64,000 nt of DNA from Pseudomonas putida (lineage in GTDB: Bacteria > Pseudomonadota > Gammaproteobacteria > Pseudomonadales > Pseudomonadaceae). The stretch lies in the NCBI RefSeq assembly GCF_004357765.1, contig NZ_SMTE01000021.1, positions 1 to 64,000 on the forward strand, given 5' to 3'. How positions within the stretch are numbered: position 1 is the stretch's first letter; every line of letters starts with the position of its first letter. Position numbers and translations under genes: made by a program. The notes beneath the pieces were generated by a model. That model was not told the DNA's origin, searched no databases, and saw nothing but the letters and a program-made list of their open reading frames with translations. Below, in pieces: positions 44,406 through 55,081 of this stretch.

Positions 44406-45377
44406 ATGCGCGCGCTACCTCTCCTGTCGCTGCTGCTAGGCAGCTGCATGACGGTGCCAGTGTTGGCGGCCAATTCTTCGCCCGAGGCGAGCGAATGGCT
44501 GAGCAAGCTGGCACAAGCCGAGCAGAATCAGAGTTATCAGGGCTCCTTCGTCTACGAACGTAATGGCAGCTTTTCTTCCCACGATATCTGGCATCGCGTC
44601 CAGGACGGCAAGGTCAGCGAGCGATTGTTGCAGCTCGATGGCGCCGCCCAGGAAGTCGTGCGCGTGGATGGCAAGGTGCAGTGCGTCAGTGGTGCGTTGG
44701 CCAGTGATCTGGCTGGCGCAGGGGCACCGGATTCGGCGCCGCGGGTACTCGATCCCCTCAAATTGATGAGCTGGTACGACCTGAGCGTGGCCGGCAAGTC
44801 ACGGGTGGCCGACCGCGATGCGGTGATCGTCACCTTGACCCCGCGTGATCAACACCGCTACGGCTTCGAGTTGCACCTCGACCGTCGCACCGGGTTGCCG
44901 TTGCGCTCGTTGATGCTCAACGACAAGGGGCAATTGCTCGAGCGCTTCCAGATGACTCGTCTGGACACCGATGATGTGCCCAGTGACGATGATCTGCGTG
45001 CCAGCGCCGCCTGCAAGCCTGTGGCGCGTGCCAGCGGCTCTTCGGCGCAGGCTGTGGTTGGCTGGCGCTCGGATTGGTTGCCGCCGGGTTTCGAATTGAT
45101 CAGCAGTTCAGTCCGCCGCGACAGTGAGCGTGGCACCACGGTGAGCAGCTTGATGTATGACGATGGCCTGACCCGCTTTTCGGTGTTCCTCGAGCCTATC
45201 GACGGCGATGCGGGCACCGACACGCGCACTCAGCTTGGTCCTACCTCGGCAGTGTCGCGGCATCTGAATACGCCTAAAGGCAAGGTCATGGTGACCGTGG
45301 TGGGCGAGGTGCCTCTGGGCACCGCAGAGCGAGTGGCGCTATCGATGCGTCCGCAGGACAACCAGGCGCGCCAGTAA
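44406..45377 (+). CDS. mucB: MucB periplasmic regulator of MucA
   Basis: A 323-residue RseB-family periplasmic protein that protects MucA from cleavage by AlgW and responds to mislocalised lipids. A signal peptide (ALPLLSLLLGSCMTVPVLAA) is followed by an LolA-like first domain (SYQGSFVYERNGSFSSHDIW) and a second smaller domain (FELISSSVRRDSERGTTVSS). The GGAGG site precedes the ATG at 44406. Only 12 bp separate it from mucA. Confidence 0.94.
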   Translation: MRALPLLSLLLGSCMTVPVLAANSSPEASEWLSKLAQAEQNQSYQGSFVYERNGSFSSHDIWHRVQDGKVSERLLQLDGAAQEVVRVDGKVQCVSGALASDLAGAGAPDSAPRVLDPLKLMSWYDLSVAGKSRVADRDAVIVTLTPRDQHRYGFELHLDRRTGLPLRSLMLNDKGQLLERFQMTRLDTDDVPSDDDLRASAACKPVARASGSSAQAVVGWRSDWLPPGFELISSSVRRDSERGTTVSSLMYDDGLTRFSVFLEPIDGDAGTDTRTQLGPTSAVSRHLNTPKGKVMVTVVGEVPLGTAERVALSMRPQDNQARQ

Positions 45378-45475
45378 TGGCGCGCTTTTCTTTTAGCCGT
45401 GCCAACCTGTGCAAACCCTTGGCTGAAATGAAATTAAAGCATTGTCATTTGCAATCCTTCGTCAAATTTTCTATA

Positions 45476-45499
45476 GGTCAGACTTCTTGGAGTCTGGCC
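45476..45499 (+). terminator. Hairpin between mucB and mucD
   Basis: GGTCAGACT and AGTCTGGCC form a 9-bp stem with one G-U around TCTTGG, followed by a TTTG stretch. Weak T-run, so it may attenuate rather than end transcription between mucB and mucD, whose start is at 45556. Confidence 0.45.
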
Positions 45500-45555
45500 T
45501 TTGCTGCGTCTGCAAAAGCTTAACTGCTAACTACGCTCGTTGTGACGGGAGCCGT

Positions 45556-46986
45556 ATGTCAATACCACGCTTGAAATCCTATCTATCGATGTTCGCCGCC
45601 GTGCTCATGCTTGGCCAGGTGCTCACTGCCCAGGCCGAAGAAGCCCTGCCGGACTTCACGACCCTGGTCGAGCAGGCCTCGCCAGCGGTGGTCAACATCA
45701 GTACCAAACAGAAACTGCCTGACCGCCTCGCCGGTGGGCAGATGCCTGATCTTGAAGGTCTGCCACCGATGTTCCGCGAGTTCTTCGAGCGCAACATCCC
45801 GCAGCAGCCGCGTTCGCCCCGCGGCGACCGTCAGCGTGAAGCCCAGTCGCTGGGCTCGGGCTTCATCATCTCCAGCGACGGATACGTGCTCACAAACAAC
45901 CACGTGGTGGCCGATGCCGACGAGATCATCGTCCGCCTGTCGGACCGTAGCGAGCTGAAGGCCAAGCTGGTCGGTACCGATCCGCGCACCGACGTGGCCC
46001 TGCTCAAGGTCGACGGCAAGAACCTGCCGACCGTGAAGCTCGGTGACTCGGAGAAGCTCAAGGTCGGTGAGTGGGTATTGGCCATCGGTTCGCCGTTCGG
46101 CTTCGATCACTCTGTGACCAAAGGTATCGTCAGTGCCAAGGGCCGAACCCTGCCCAATGACACCTACGTGCCGTTCATCCAGACCGACGTGGCGATCAAC
46201 CCAGGCAACTCCGGCGGCCCACTGTTCAACATGAAGGGCGAAGTGGTCGGGATCAACTCGCAGATCTTCACCCGCTCCGGCGGCTTCATGGGCCTGTCGT
46301 TCGCCATCCCGATCGACGTGGCGCTGGACGTTTCCAATCAGCTGAAGAAAGACGGCAAGGTCAGTCGCGGCTGGCTGGGCGTGGTGATCCAGGAGGTCAA
46401 CAAGGACCTGGCCGAGTCGTTCGGTCTCGACAAGCCGGCTGGCGCACTGGTCGCCCAGGTACTCGAAGATGGTCCGGCTGCCAAGGGTGGCCTGCAGGTA
46501 GGTGACGTGATCCTGAGCATGAACGGTCAGCCGATCGTCATGTCCGCCGATCTGCCGCATCTGGTCGGTAGCCTCAAGGACGGCGAAAAGGCCAAGCTGG
46601 AGATCATTCGCAACGGCAAGCGTCAGAACCTGGACGTAGTCGTTGGCACGCTGCCGGACGACGACGCTGACATCGCTGCCGGTGCCCAAGGGAGTGCCGA
46701 ACGTAGCAGCAACCGCCTGGGCGTATCGGTCAGCGACCTGACCGACGAGCAGAAGAAATCGCTCGAGCTCAAGGGCGGCGTGGTCATCAAGGAAGTCCAG
46801 GAAGGTCCGGCTGCGCTGATCGGTCTGCGTCCGGGCGACGTCATCAGTCACCTGAACAACCAGGCCATCACCTCGGCCAAGCAATTTGCCGAGATCGCCA
46901 AGGAGCTGCCGAAGAACCGCTCGGTGTCGATGCGCGTCCTGCGTCAGGGTCGTGCAAGTTTCATTACCTTCAAACTGGCTGAATAA
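45556..46986 (+). CDS. mucD: MucD periplasmic serine protease
   Basis: A 476-residue DegP/HtrA protease that degrades misfolded envelope proteins and dampens AlgU activity. The signal peptide (SYLSMFAAVLMLGQVLTAQA) is followed by the trypsin-like domain with catalytic His in VLTNNHVVADADEI, Asp in TDPRTDVALLKVDGK and Ser in AINPGNSGGPLFNM. Two PDZ domains follow (LGVVIQEVNKDLAESFGLDK and LGVSVSDLTDEQKKSLELKG starts). The ATG at 45556 with GGGAG is used; the frame extends 38 codons upstream without merit. Confidence 0.95.
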   Translation: MSIPRLKSYLSMFAAVLMLGQVLTAQAEEALPDFTTLVEQASPAVVNISTKQKLPDRLAGGQMPDLEGLPPMFREFFERNIPQQPRSPRGDRQREAQSLGSGFIISSDGYVLTNNHVVADADEIIVRLSDRSELKAKLVGTDPRTDVALLKVDGKNLPTVKLGDSEKLKVGEWVLAIGSPFGFDHSVTKGIVSAKGRTLPNDTYVPFIQTDVAINPGNSGGPLFNMKGEVVGINSQIFTRSGGFMGLSFAIPIDVALDVSNQLKKDGKVSRGWLGVVIQEVNKDLAESFGLDKPAGALVAQVLEDGPAAKGGLQVGDVILSMNGQPIVMSADLPHLVGSLKDGEKAKLEIIRNGKRQNLDVVVGTLPDDDADIAAGAQGSAERSSNRLGVSVSDLTDEQKKSLELKGGVVIKEVQEGPAALIGLRPGDVISHLNNQAITSAKQFAEIAKELPKNRSVSMRVLRQGRASFITFKLAE

Positions 46987-47003
46987 GCTGGCGTTGAGGT
47001 AGG

Positions 47004-47030
47004 AAAAGGGCAGCTTCGGCTGCCCTTTTT
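47004..47030 (+). terminator. Rho-independent terminator of mucD
   Basis: AAAAGGGCAGC, a TTCG tetraloop and GCTGCCCTTTTT form a strong hairpin with a T-run 18 bp after the mucD stop, separating the algU operon from lepA. Confidence 0.9.
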
Positions 47031-47169
47031 CATGAAGTCCTTTATTCACGGTGATGAAACCTCAATGCACAGCCGATCGAGGAATCTCCCATATCCCTGA
47101 AGCTTGAGGTACAATTCCCGGCTATTTTTCGGCGGGCGTCCGGCTCGCAGCCTTTTCGAGTGTTGACCT

Positions 47170-48969
47170 GTGAGTGATTTGAGTCATATCCGCAATTTCT
47201 CCATCATCGCCCACATCGACCATGGCAAGTCGACGCTGGCCGACCGTTTCATCCAGATGTGCGGTGGCCTGACTGCGCGTGAAATGGAAGCCCAGGTGCT
47301 CGACTCCATGGACCTGGAGCGTGAGCGCGGTATCACCATCAAGGCCCACAGCGTCACGCTCAACTACAAGGCGCAAGATGGCAAGATCTACCAGCTGAAC
47401 TTCATCGACACCCCCGGCCATGTCGACTTCACCTATGAAGTCTCGCGCTCGTTGGCAGCTTGCGAGGGTGCTCTGCTGGTGGTCGATGCTGGCCAGGGCG
47501 TCGAGGCGCAATCGGTGGCCAACTGCTACACCGCGATCGAGCAAGGTCTCGAGGTGATGCCGGTACTGAACAAGATGGATCTGCCCCAGGCCGACCCGGA
47601 CCGCGTCAAGGACGAGATCGAGAAGATCATCGGCATCGATGCCACCGACGCCGTGGCGTGCAGCGCCAAGAGCGGCATGGGCGTCGACGAGGTGCTCGAG
47701 CGCCTGGTGCACACCATCCCGGCCCCCGAGGGGGAAATCGACGCTCCTCTGCAGGCGCTGATCATCGATTCCTGGTTCGACAACTACCTGGGCGTCGTTT
47801 CCCTGGTGCGTGTGCGTCATGGCCGCGTCAAGAAGGGCGACAAGATCCTGGTCAAGTCCACCGGCAAGGTGCACCTGGTCGACAGCGTCGGGGTCTTCAC
47901 CCCCAAACACACCCAGACCGCTGACCTCAAGGCCGGCGAAGTGGGCTTCATCATTGCCAGCATCAAGGACATCCATGGTGCTCCGGTCGGTGACACCCTG
48001 ACCTTGTCCGCGACCCCCGAGGTCGAGGTGCTGCCAGGCTTCAAGAAGATCCAGCCGCAGGTCTACGCGGGTCTGTTCCCGGTCAGCTCCGACGATTTCG
48101 AAGACTTCCGCGACGCCCTGCAGAAGCTCACGCTCAACGATTCCTCGTTGCAGTACATGCCGGAAAGCTCCGACGCCCTGGGCTTCGGTTTCCGCTGTGG
48201 CTTCCTCGGCATGCTGCACATGGAGATCATCCAGGAGCGCCTGGAGCGCGAGTACGACCTGGACCTGATCACCACTGCACCAAGCGTGATCTACGAGCTC
48301 GAACTCAAGACCGGCGAAACCATTACCGTCGATAACCCGTCGAAGCTGCCAGATGTATCGGCCGTGGCCGATTTCCGCGAGCCGATCGTCACTGCGACCA
48401 TCCTCGTGCCGCAGGAGCATCTGGGCAACGTCATCACCCTGTGCATCGAGAAACGCGGCGTGCAGCGCGACATGCAGTTCCTCGGCAGCCAGGTGCAGGT
48501 GCGTTACGACATGCCGATGAACGAGGTGGTGCTGGACTTCTTCGACCGCCTCAAGTCCACCAGCCGCGGCTACGCTTCGCTGGACTATCATTTCGATCGC
48601 TACCAGTCGGCCAACCTGGTCAAGCTGGATGTACTGATCAATGGCGACAAGGTCGATGCCCTGGCATTGATCGTGCACCGCGACAACGCGGCCTATAAAG
48701 GCCGCGCGTTGACCGAGAAGATGAAGGAACTGATTCCTCGGCAGATGTTCGATGTAGCGATTCAGGCAGCCATCGGCGGCCAGATCATTGCGCGGACAAC
48801 CGTCAAGGCGCTCAGAAAGAACGTACTGGCCAAGTGCTACGGCGGTGACGTCAGCCGTAAGAAGAAGTTGCTGGAGAAGCAGAAGGCCGGTAAGAAACGC
48901 ATGAAACAGGTCGGCAACGTGGAGATTCCACAAGAAGCCTTCCTTGCCGTGCTCAGGTTGGATAGCTAG
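47170..48969 (+). CDS. lepA: LepA (EF4) translation factor
   Basis: A 599-residue translational GTPase that binds the ribosome and aids translation initiation and fidelity. It reads from GTG at 47170 ([20 protein letters not shown]). GTPase motifs are [16 protein letters not shown] and NKMD. Domains II and III follow and the LepA-specific C-terminal domain contains [20 protein letters not shown]. First gene of the lepA-lepB-rnc-era-recO-pdxJ block, 5 bp from lepB. Confidence 0.97.
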   Translation: MSDLSHIRNFSIIAHIDHGKSTLADRFIQMCGGLTAREMEAQVLDSMDLERERGITIKAHSVTLNYKAQDGKIYQLNFIDTPGHVDFTYEVSRSLAACEGALLVVDAGQGVEAQSVANCYTAIEQGLEVMPVLNKMDLPQADPDRVKDEIEKIIGIDATDAVACSAKSGMGVDEVLERLVHTIPAPEGEIDAPLQALIIDSWFDNYLGVVSLVRVRHGRVKKGDKILVKSTGKVHLVDSVGVFTPKHTQTADLKAGEVGFIIASIKDIHGAPVGDTLTLSATPEVEVLPGFKKIQPQVYAGLFPVSSDDFEDFRDALQKLTLNDSSLQYMPESSDALGFGFRCGFLGMLHMEIIQERLEREYDLDLITTAPSVIYELELKTGETITVDNPSKLPDVSAVADFREPIVTATILVPQEHLGNVITLCIEKRGVQRDMQFLGSQVQVRYDMPMNEVVLDFFDRLKSTSRGYASLDYHFDRYQSANLVKLDVLINGDKVDALALIVHRDNAAYKGRALTEKMKELIPRQMFDVAIQAAIGGQIIARTTVKALRKNVLAKCYGGDVSRKKKLLEKQKAGKKRMKQVGNVEIPQEAFLAVLRLDS

Positions 48970-48974
48970 GTCCT

Positions 48975-49829
48975 ATGTCGCTAAATTTCCCGCTGTTGCT
49001 AGTCATCGCCGTTGCTGTCTGCGGCCTGTTGGGCTTGATCGACCTGCTGTTCCTGGCCCCGCGCCGGCGAGCAGCGGTCGCCAATTACCAGGGCAGCGTC
49101 AGCCAGCCAGAAATGGCCGTGGTCGAACGCTTGAACAAGGAGCCGTTGCTGGTTGAGTACGGCAAGTCGTTCTTCCCGGTGCTGTTCATCGTGCTGGTGC
49201 TGCGTTCGTTCCTGGTGGAGCCGTTCCAGATCCCGTCGGGGTCGATGAAACCGACCCTGGAAGTCGGTGATTTCATCCTGGTGAACAAGTTCTCCTACGG
49301 CATCCGTCTGCCGGTGATCGACAAGAAGGTCATCGAGGTGGGCGACCCGCAACGCGGCGATGTGATGGTCTTCCGCTACCCCAGCGACCCGAACGTCAAC
49401 TACATCAAGCGTGTGGTCGGTCTTCCGGGTGACCAGATCCGCTACACCAGCGACAAGCGGTTGTACGTCAACGGCCAGCCGGTCGCCGAGCAACTGGTCG
49501 GCGCAGAGCCGGGCACCTTGGGCAGCGCCGAGCTCTACAAAGAGAAGCTGGGCGAGACCGAACACCTGATCCGCAAGGAAATGACCCGCTATCGCATGCC
49601 GCCCGACCAGCAATGGACCGTGCCGGCCGGCCACTATTTCATGATGGGCGACAACCGCGACAACTCCAACGACAGCCGTTACTGGGACGACCCCAATATC
49701 CCCCAGGCGCTGCATGGCATGGTCCCGGACCGCAACATCGTCGGCAAGGCCTTCGCGGTGTGGATGAGCTGGCCAGAGCCCAAGCTCAGCCACTTCCCCA
49801 ACCTGTCGCGGGTCGGCCTGATCCATTGA
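48975..49829 (+). CDS. lepB: Signal peptidase I
   Basis: A 284-residue membrane protease that removes Sec and Tat signal peptides. It has two N-terminal hydrophobic segments (LLLVIAVAVCGLLGLIDLLF and FFPVLFIVLVLRSFLVEPFQ). The catalytic Ser is in FQIPSGSMKPTL and the general-base Lys in NYIKRVVGLPGD; box E is FMMGDNRDNSNDSRYW. Its gene follows lepA by 5 bp and precedes rnc by 162 bp. Confidence 0.97.
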   Translation: MSLNFPLLLVIAVAVCGLLGLIDLLFLAPRRRAAVANYQGSVSQPEMAVVERLNKEPLLVEYGKSFFPVLFIVLVLRSFLVEPFQIPSGSMKPTLEVGDFILVNKFSYGIRLPVIDKKVIEVGDPQRGDVMVFRYPSDPNVNYIKRVVGLPGDQIRYTSDKRLYVNGQPVAEQLVGAEPGTLGSAELYKEKLGETEHLIRKEMTRYRMPPDQQWTVPAGHYFMMGDNRDNSNDSRYWDDPNIPQALHGMVPDRNIVGKAFAVWMSWPEPKLSHFPNLSRVGLIH

Positions 49830-49991
49830 TACCCAACGGCGCTGTCCAGCAGACAGCGCCGAATGCATTTCTGACATAGGCTGTGTTCTCAGGGATCGAG
49901 AGATCCGCCGCCGGTGGCGGTGGACCACAGCCAAACAAGTCTTCCAGGATGTTGATTTGAACAACGCGTTGAACAACCCACGGGTGGCCGC

Positions 49992-50681
49992 ATGAGTGCT
50001 TCCCTTGCCCGTCTGGAGCGCAAGCTCGGTTACACCTTCAAGAACCAGGATCAGATGCTCCTGGCCCTGACCCATCGCAGCTATGCCGGGCGCAATAATG
50101 AGCGCCTGGAATTCCTCGGTGACGCCATTCTCAATTTCGTGGTTGGCGAAGCCCTGTTCGAGCGCTTCCCTCAGGCGCGCGAAGGCCAGTTGTCGCGCCT
50201 TCGTGCACGGTTGGTCAAGGGCGAGACCCTGGCCCGCCTGGCCCGGGGCTTCGACCTGGGCGAGTATTTGCGCCTGGGATCGGGTGAACTCAAGAGCGGC
50301 GGTTTCCGCCGCGAGTCGATCCTCGCCGACGCCCTTGAGGCACTGATCGGTGCCATTTACCTGGACGCCGACATGCAGGCTGCCCGGGAGCGTATCCTGG
50401 ACTGGCTGACCAACGAGTTCGACGGCCTGACCTTGGTCGACACCAACAAGGACCCCAAGACACGCCTGCAGGAGTTCCTGCAATCGCGTGGTTGCGAGCT
50501 GCCGCGTTACGAGGTGGTGGACATCCAGGGCGAACCGCACTGCCGTACCTTCTTCGTCGAATGCGAAGTGGTTCTGCTGAACAACAAGAGCCGTGGCCAG
50601 GGCGTCAGCCGGCGTATCGCCGAGCAAGTCGCCGCCGCCGCTGCATTGATCGCCCTGGGCGTGGAGAATGGCAATGACTGA
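49992..50681 (+). CDS. rnc: Ribonuclease III
   Basis: A 229-residue dsRNA endonuclease that processes rRNA precursors and some mRNAs. The catalytic domain has the signature [20 protein letters not shown] with Mg-binding acidic residues and the second cluster [20 protein letters not shown]. The C-terminal dsRNA-binding domain begins [20 protein letters not shown]. Its stop overlaps the era start by 8 bp. Confidence 0.97.
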   Translation: MSASLARLERKLGYTFKNQDQMLLALTHRSYAGRNNERLEFLGDAILNFVVGEALFERFPQAREGQLSRLRARLVKGETLARLARGFDLGEYLRLGSGELKSGGFRRESILADALEALIGAIYLDADMQAARERILDWLTNEFDGLTLVDTNKDPKTRLQEFLQSRGCELPRYEVVDIQGEPHCRTFFVECEVVLLNNKSRGQGVSRRIAEQVAAAAALIALGVENGND

Positions 50682-51576
50682 TAGCAACCCGACCCGCTGC
50701 GGCTACGTGGCCATCGTCGGCCGTCCCAACGTGGGCAAGTCGACGCTGCTCAACCACATCCTCGGGCAGAAGCTCGCGATCACCTCGCGCAAGCCGCAGA
50801 CCACCCGCCACAACATGCTCGGTATCAAGACCGAGGGTGACGTGCAGGCGATCTACGTCGATACCCCGGGTATGCACAAGGCCAACGACAAGGCCCTGAA
50901 CCGCTACATGAACCGCAACGCCTCGGCGGCCCTGAAGGACGTCGACGTGGTGATCTTCGTGGTCGACCGGACCCGCTGGACCGATGAGGACCAACTGGTG
51001 CTGGAGCGGGTGCAGTACGTCACCGGCCCCGTGATCCTGGCCGTGAACAAGACCGACCGGATGGACGAGAAGGCCGAGCTGATCCCGCATCTGCAGTGGC
51101 TGCAGCAGCAACTGCCGAATGCCGAGATCGTGCCGATTTCGGCCCAGCAGGGGCACAACCTCGAGTCACTGGAAGCGCTGATCGCCAAGCACCTGCCGGA
51201 AAACGAGCACTTCTTCCCCGAAGACCAGATCACCGACCGCAGCAGCCGCTTTCTCGCCGCTGAACTGGTGCGTGAAAAGATCATGCGTCAGCTCGGTGCC
51301 GAGCTGCCGTACCAGATCACCGTCGAGATCGAGGAGTTCAAGCAGCAGGGGCATGTGTTGCATATCCACGCCCTGATCCTGGTCGAGCGGGATGGCCAGA
51401 AGAAGATCATCATTGGCGACAAGGGCGAGCGTATCAAGCGTATCGGTTCCGATGCCCGCAAGGACATGGAAGTGCTGTTCGACGCCAAGGTCATGCTCAA
51501 CCTCTGGGTCAAGGTCAAAGGAGGCTGGTCCGACGATGAGCGCGCCCTGCGCTCGTTGGGCTACGGCGACCTGTAG
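50674..51576 (+). CDS. era: Era GTPase
   Basis: A 300-residue GTPase that assists 30S subunit assembly by binding 16S rRNA 3' end. GTPase motifs are [19 protein letters not shown] and LAVNKTDR. The C-terminal KH domain includes [21 protein letters not shown] use the ATG at 50674 because GGAGA lies 7 bp before it; the in-frame ATG at 50668 sits directly on that site. It overlaps rnc by 8 bp and precedes recO by 52 bp. Confidence 0.96.
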   Translation: MTDSNPTRCGYVAIVGRPNVGKSTLLNHILGQKLAITSRKPQTTRHNMLGIKTEGDVQAIYVDTPGMHKANDKALNRYMNRNASAALKDVDVVIFVVDRTRWTDEDQLVLERVQYVTGPVILAVNKTDRMDEKAELIPHLQWLQQQLPNAEIVPISAQQGHNLESLEALIAKHLPENEHFFPEDQITDRSSRFLAAELVREKIMRQLGAELPYQITVEIEEFKQQGHVLHIHALILVERDGQKKIIIGDKGERIKRIGSDARKDMEVLFDAKVMLNLWVKVKGGWSDDERALRSLGYGDL

Positions 51577-51597
51577 CGGTCCAGCGCAATTGGCGTG

Positions 51598-51621
51598 CTC
51601 TGTGGGAGCGGGCCTACAGAG
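51598..51621. repeat. REP-like hairpin between era and recO
   Basis: CTCTGT (51598-51603) and ACAGAG (51616-51621) pair around GGGAGCGGGCCT, which resembles half of a Pseudomonas REP. It lies inside an operon and may be a degenerate REP. Confidence 0.4.
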
Positions 51622-51628
51622 ATAGTGC

Positions 51629-52312
51629 ATGGAACAACCTGACGCCCAGCCGGCCTATGTACTGCACAGTCGTGCCTACAAGGAAACCAGTGCACTGGTC
51701 GACTTCCTCACGCCCCAAGGCCGTATGCGCGCAGTGTTGCGCCGGGCCAGGGGCAAGGGCGGCAGCCTGGTGCGGCCGTTCGTGCCGCTGGAAGTGGAGC
51801 TGCGTGGGCGCGGCGAGCTGAAGAACGTCGGGCGCCTCGATACCCTGGGCATCGCCGCCTGGTTGCATGGTGACGCACTGTTCAGCGGCCTCTATCTCAA
51901 CGAATTGCTGATGCGCCTGCTGCCGGCGGAAGCGCCTCACCCGGCATTGTTCGAGCACTACACCTTGACCTTGCAAGCGCTGGCCGCAGATCGGCCGCTG
52001 GAGCCGCTGTTACGTTCCTTCGAATGGCGCCTGCTGGATGAACTGGGCTATGCCTTCGCCCTGGGGCAGGATGTCAATGGCCAGCCCGTGGATGCCAGTG
52101 GCCTTTATCGCCTGCGAGTCGATGCGGGCCTGGAGCGGGTGGAACTGGTGCAGCCTGGCTTGTTCACGGGGGCCGAGCTGTTGGCCCTGGCGCAGGCCGA
52201 CTGGGACGCTCCCGGCGCCTTGCTTGCAGCGAAGCGCCTGATGCGCCAGGCCTTGGCGGTGCATCTTGGGCCAAAGCCTCTGGTTAGCCGGGAACTGTTT
52301 CGCAAGCGCTGA
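51629..52312 (+). CDS. recO: RecO DNA repair protein
   Basis: A 227-residue protein that loads RecA with RecF and RecR during gap repair. The N-terminal OB-fold begins [20 protein letters not shown] and contains [40 protein letters not shown] starts the helical part. The C-terminal zinc cysteines of some RecO proteins are not apparent, common in gammaproteobacteria. Within the era-recO-pdxJ block. Confidence 0.93.
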   Translation: MEQPDAQPAYVLHSRAYKETSALVDFLTPQGRMRAVLRRARGKGGSLVRPFVPLEVELRGRGELKNVGRLDTLGIAAWLHGDALFSGLYLNELLMRLLPAEAPHPALFEHYTLTLQALAADRPLEPLLRSFEWRLLDELGYAFALGQDVNGQPVDASGLYRLRVDAGLERVELVQPGLFTGAELLALAQADWDAPGALLAAKRLMRQALAVHLGPKPLVSRELFRKR

Positions 52313-52355
52313 GCACGTCGTATCCTGTAGCGCTAAACCATCAGGAGAGCCTTTC

Positions 52356-53096
52356 GTGACTCACAGCAACCGCATGCTTCTTGGCGTCAACATCGACCAC
52401 GTGGCGACGCTGCGCCAAGCCCGCGGCACGCGTTACCCGGACCCGGTCAAGGCCGCCCTGGACGCCGAGGAAGCCGGTGCCGACGGCATTACCGTGCACC
52501 TGCGCGAAGACCGCCGGCATATCCAGGAGCGTGATGTGCTGCTGCTCAAGGAAGTGCTGCAGACCCGCATGAACTTCGAGATGGGCGTCACCGAAGAAAT
52601 GATGGCCTTCGCCGAAAAGATCCGCCCAGCGCACATCTGCCTGGTGCCCGAAACCCGTCAGGAGCTGACCACCGAGGGTGGGCTGGACGTGGCAGGCCAG
52701 GAGGAGCGGATCAAGGCTGCGGTCGAGCGCCTGGCGCGCACCGGTGCCGAGGTGTCGCTGTTCATCGATGCCGACCAGCGGCAGATCGAGGCCTCGCGCC
52801 GTGTCGGTGCCCCAGCGATCGAGCTGCATACTGGACGTTATGCCGATGCCCAGACGCCAACCGAGCTTGCCGAAGAGCTTCAGCGCATCAAGGACGGCGT
52901 GGCGTTTGGCGTGGGTCAGGGGCTGATCGTCAATGCCGGGCATGGCCTGCATTACCACAACGTCGAGGCGGTAGCCGCTATCAAAGGCATCAATGAACTG
53001 AACATCGGCCATGCGTTGGTGGCCCATGCGCTGTTCGTCGGCTTCAAGGCTGCCGTGGCCGAGATGAAGGCCCTGATCGTGGCGGCCGCGCGCTGA
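52356..53096 (+). CDS. pdxJ: PdxJ, pyridoxine 5'-phosphate synthase
   Basis: A 246-residue TIM-barrel enzyme that condenses 1-deoxyxylulose 5-phosphate with 3-amino-1-hydroxyacetone phosphate to pyridoxine 5'-phosphate. It starts at GTG 52356 (after TCAGGAGAG) with [20 protein letters not shown]. Motifs [34 protein letters not shown] and [18 protein letters not shown] are intact. Last gene of the housekeeping block. Confidence 0.96.
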   Translation: MTHSNRMLLGVNIDHVATLRQARGTRYPDPVKAALDAEEAGADGITVHLREDRRHIQERDVLLLKEVLQTRMNFEMGVTEEMMAFAEKIRPAHICLVPETRQELTTEGGLDVAGQEERIKAAVERLARTGAEVSLFIDADQRQIEASRRVGAPAIELHTGRYADAQTPTELAEELQRIKDGVAFGVGQGLIVNAGHGLHYHNVEAVAAIKGINELNIGHALVAHALFVGFKAAVAEMKALIVAAAR

Positions 53097-53104
53097 GATC
53101 GATC

Positions 53105-53126
53105 GCCGGCGCCTGCAGGCGCCGGC
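53105..53126. terminator. GC-rich palindrome between pdxJ and cmoB
   Basis: GCCGGCGCCTG and CAGGCGCCGGC form a perfect 22-bp palindrome between convergent pdxJ and cmoB, 8 bp after the pdxJ stop. Without a T-run it is likely a mutual transcript end structure. Confidence 0.55.
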
Positions 53127-53143
53127 TCAAGGGGCAGGCGGCG

Positions 53144-54100
53144 TTACTTGCGCGCCAGTAGCGTCGCGCGCCGTGGCGCCGGCAGACCTTCGATGGTCTT
53201 GCCATGGTCATTGGGATCGAGGAAGTCGACCAACGACTGATAGCGCATCCAGTCGGTGCTGCGTTGTTCCTCGACACTGGTCACACTGACATCCACGCAG
53301 CGTACCTCGCTGAAACCCGCGCGCCGCAACCAACGCTCCAGCGCCGGCACCGACGGTAGGTACCAGACGTTACGCATCTGCGCGTAGCGGTCTTCGGGCA
53401 CCAGCACCTGCTGTTCGTCACCTTCGATCACCAGCGTTTCCAGTACCAGTTCGCCGCCTTTGACCAGGCAGTCCTTCAGCGCCAGCAGATGTTCGATCGG
53501 TGAGCGGCGGTGGTAGAACACTCCCATGGAGAACACCGTGTCGAAACCTTCGAGATTGGCAGGCAGGTCTTCCAGGGCGAATGGTAGGTGCCAGGCGGGC
53601 AGGTCGGGGAGGTATTGCTGCACTGCCTGGAACTGACAGAAGAACAGCCAGTTCGGGTCGACGCCAATGACCATGTCGGCCCCCGCGCCGAGCATGCGCC
53701 ACTGGTAGTAGCCGTTGCCACAGCCGACATCGAGGACGCGCTTACCCTTGAGGTCCAGGTGCGGGCTGACCCGAGACCACTTCCAGTCCGAGCGCCATTC
53801 GGTGTCGACGTGGACGCCGAACAGGTCGAACGGCCCCTTGCGCCAAGGTGACAGGCCCATCAGAGCCTGATGCATCTGGGCGCGGGTGGCATCGTCGCAG
53901 GGGCAGTCCAGACGCAGGCCATCGACCAGGTCGATCTCGCTCGGTTGCAGACGCGGCAGGGCCTCCAAGGCCCCGCGCCAGCGATCGAGGTCGCCATGGC
54001 CTTTTTCCAGCTTGGCTTCGAGTTGAGCTTGCAGGCCTCGGGACCAGGAAGCCAGTGGAGTACCCGCCAGGCGGCGGACCAGGGGAGACAGATCGATCAT
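53144..54100 (-). CDS. cmoB: CmoB, tRNA uridine-34 carboxymethyltransferase
   Basis: A 318-residue enzyme that uses carboxy-S-adenosylmethionine made by CmoA to form cmo5U34 in tRNA. The methyltransferase motif [20 protein letters not shown] is followed by [20 protein letters not shown] and [20 protein letters not shown], the CmoB signature. Its start overlaps the cmoA end, so the two are coupled. Length matches the family (about 320). Confidence 0.95.
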   Translation of the reverse strand: MIDLSPLVRRLAGTPLASWSRGLQAQLEAKLEKGHGDLDRWRGALEALPRLQPSEIDLVDGLRLDCPCDDATRAQMHQALMGLSPWRKGPFDLFGVHVDTEWRSDWKWSRVSPHLDLKGKRVLDVGCGNGYYQWRMLGAGADMVIGVDPNWLFFCQFQAVQQYLPDLPAWHLPFALEDLPANLEGFDTVFSMGVFYHRRSPIEHLLALKDCLVKGGELVLETLVIEGDEQQVLVPEDRYAQMRNVWYLPSVPALERWLRRAGFSEVRCVDVSVTSVEEQRSTDWMRYQSLVDFLDPNDHGKTIEGLPAPRRATLLARK

Positions 54101-54840
54101 GGCAGGGCTATCAGCGAAGCGAAGTTAAGGCATTGGAACCATGGCACCACCTTGGTGAAGCCGGCGGCGAGCAGTCGTTCCTTGTGAGCGTCGAAGGTGT
54201 CGGGTTTCATCACGTTCTCGATGGCGCTGCGTTTCTGGGCGATCTCCAGTTCGCTGTAGCCATTGGCACGCTTGAAGTCCAGGTGCAATTCATTGAGCAG
54301 GGCCTGTTCGGCATCGTCGGCGAAACGCAGTTTTTCCGAGAGGATCAGCGCGCCTCCAGGCAGCAGCGCCTGGCGGATGCGTCCAAGCAATGCCAGGCGT
54401 TGCTCAGGCGCGATGAACTGCAGGGTGAAATTCATCGCCACGACCGAAGCAGGTTGCAGCGGCAGGGCGAGAATGTCGGCTTCCAGCACCTGTACCGGCA
54501 ACAGTTCCTGGAACATCGAATCCTGGGCGGCCAGATACTGTCGGCAGCGCTCGACCATGGCCGCCGAATTGTCCACGGCGATTACCTGGCAGCCTTCGCT
54601 ACGTACGTGGCGACGCAGAGACTGAGTGACCGCGCCCAGCGATGCGCCAAGGTCGTACAGCGCGGTGTGCGGCTGGGCGAACCGTGCCGCCAGCACCCCA
54701 AGGTTCTCGACGATGGTCGGGTAACCGGGCACCGAGCGCTTGATCATGTCCGGGAATACGCGGACCACGTCCTCGTTGAAGACGAAGTCGGGCACCTGCT
54801 CGAGGGGCTGGGCGAAAAGCCGGTCGGATTGCTTGCTCAC
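54097..54840 (-). CDS. cmoA: CmoA, carboxy-S-adenosyl-L-methionine synthase
   Basis: A 247-residue enzyme that converts SAM and prephenate to carboxy-SAM. It begins at GTG 54840, [19 protein letters not shown], the family N-terminus; 78 codons upstream in the same frame are not conserved-looking. The SAM motif is [18 protein letters not shown] and [20 protein letters not shown] follows. It overlaps cmoB by 4 bp and is first in that pair. Confidence 0.94.
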   Translation of the reverse strand: MSKQSDRLFAQPLEQVPDFVFNEDVVRVFPDMIKRSVPGYPTIVENLGVLAARFAQPHTALYDLGASLGAVTQSLRRHVRSEGCQVIAVDNSAAMVERCRQYLAAQDSMFQELLPVQVLEADILALPLQPASVVAMNFTLQFIAPEQRLALLGRIRQALLPGGALILSEKLRFADDAEQALLNELHLDFKRANGYSELEIAQKRSAIENVMKPDTFDAHKERLLAAGFTKVVPWFQCLNFASLIALP

Positions 54841-55081
54841 GGTGTGCTCGTGCTGGGAAACGGGGCGCCATTCTAGCCAAAAGCCGGCATCGCTGCCTAA
54901 TGATCGGACCAATGCGACGAACTGCGGGGTGGGGGACGGTTTCCTTGTTTCAAAGCCCTGACCGGGAACGGCGATCTTTCTCCATGGGTATCGTAATAAC
55001 CCCGACTTCGCCGCGCAGTGGAGATGTTTAAAGTCGTCTAAGTAGTCCACTGTCGAATAAGCCATTAGAGGCATTGAATGT

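Noticed and set aside
47122-48933. 603-codon frame opposite lepA
   Set aside because: Exact shadow of a highly conserved GTPase gene; no ribosome site or family.
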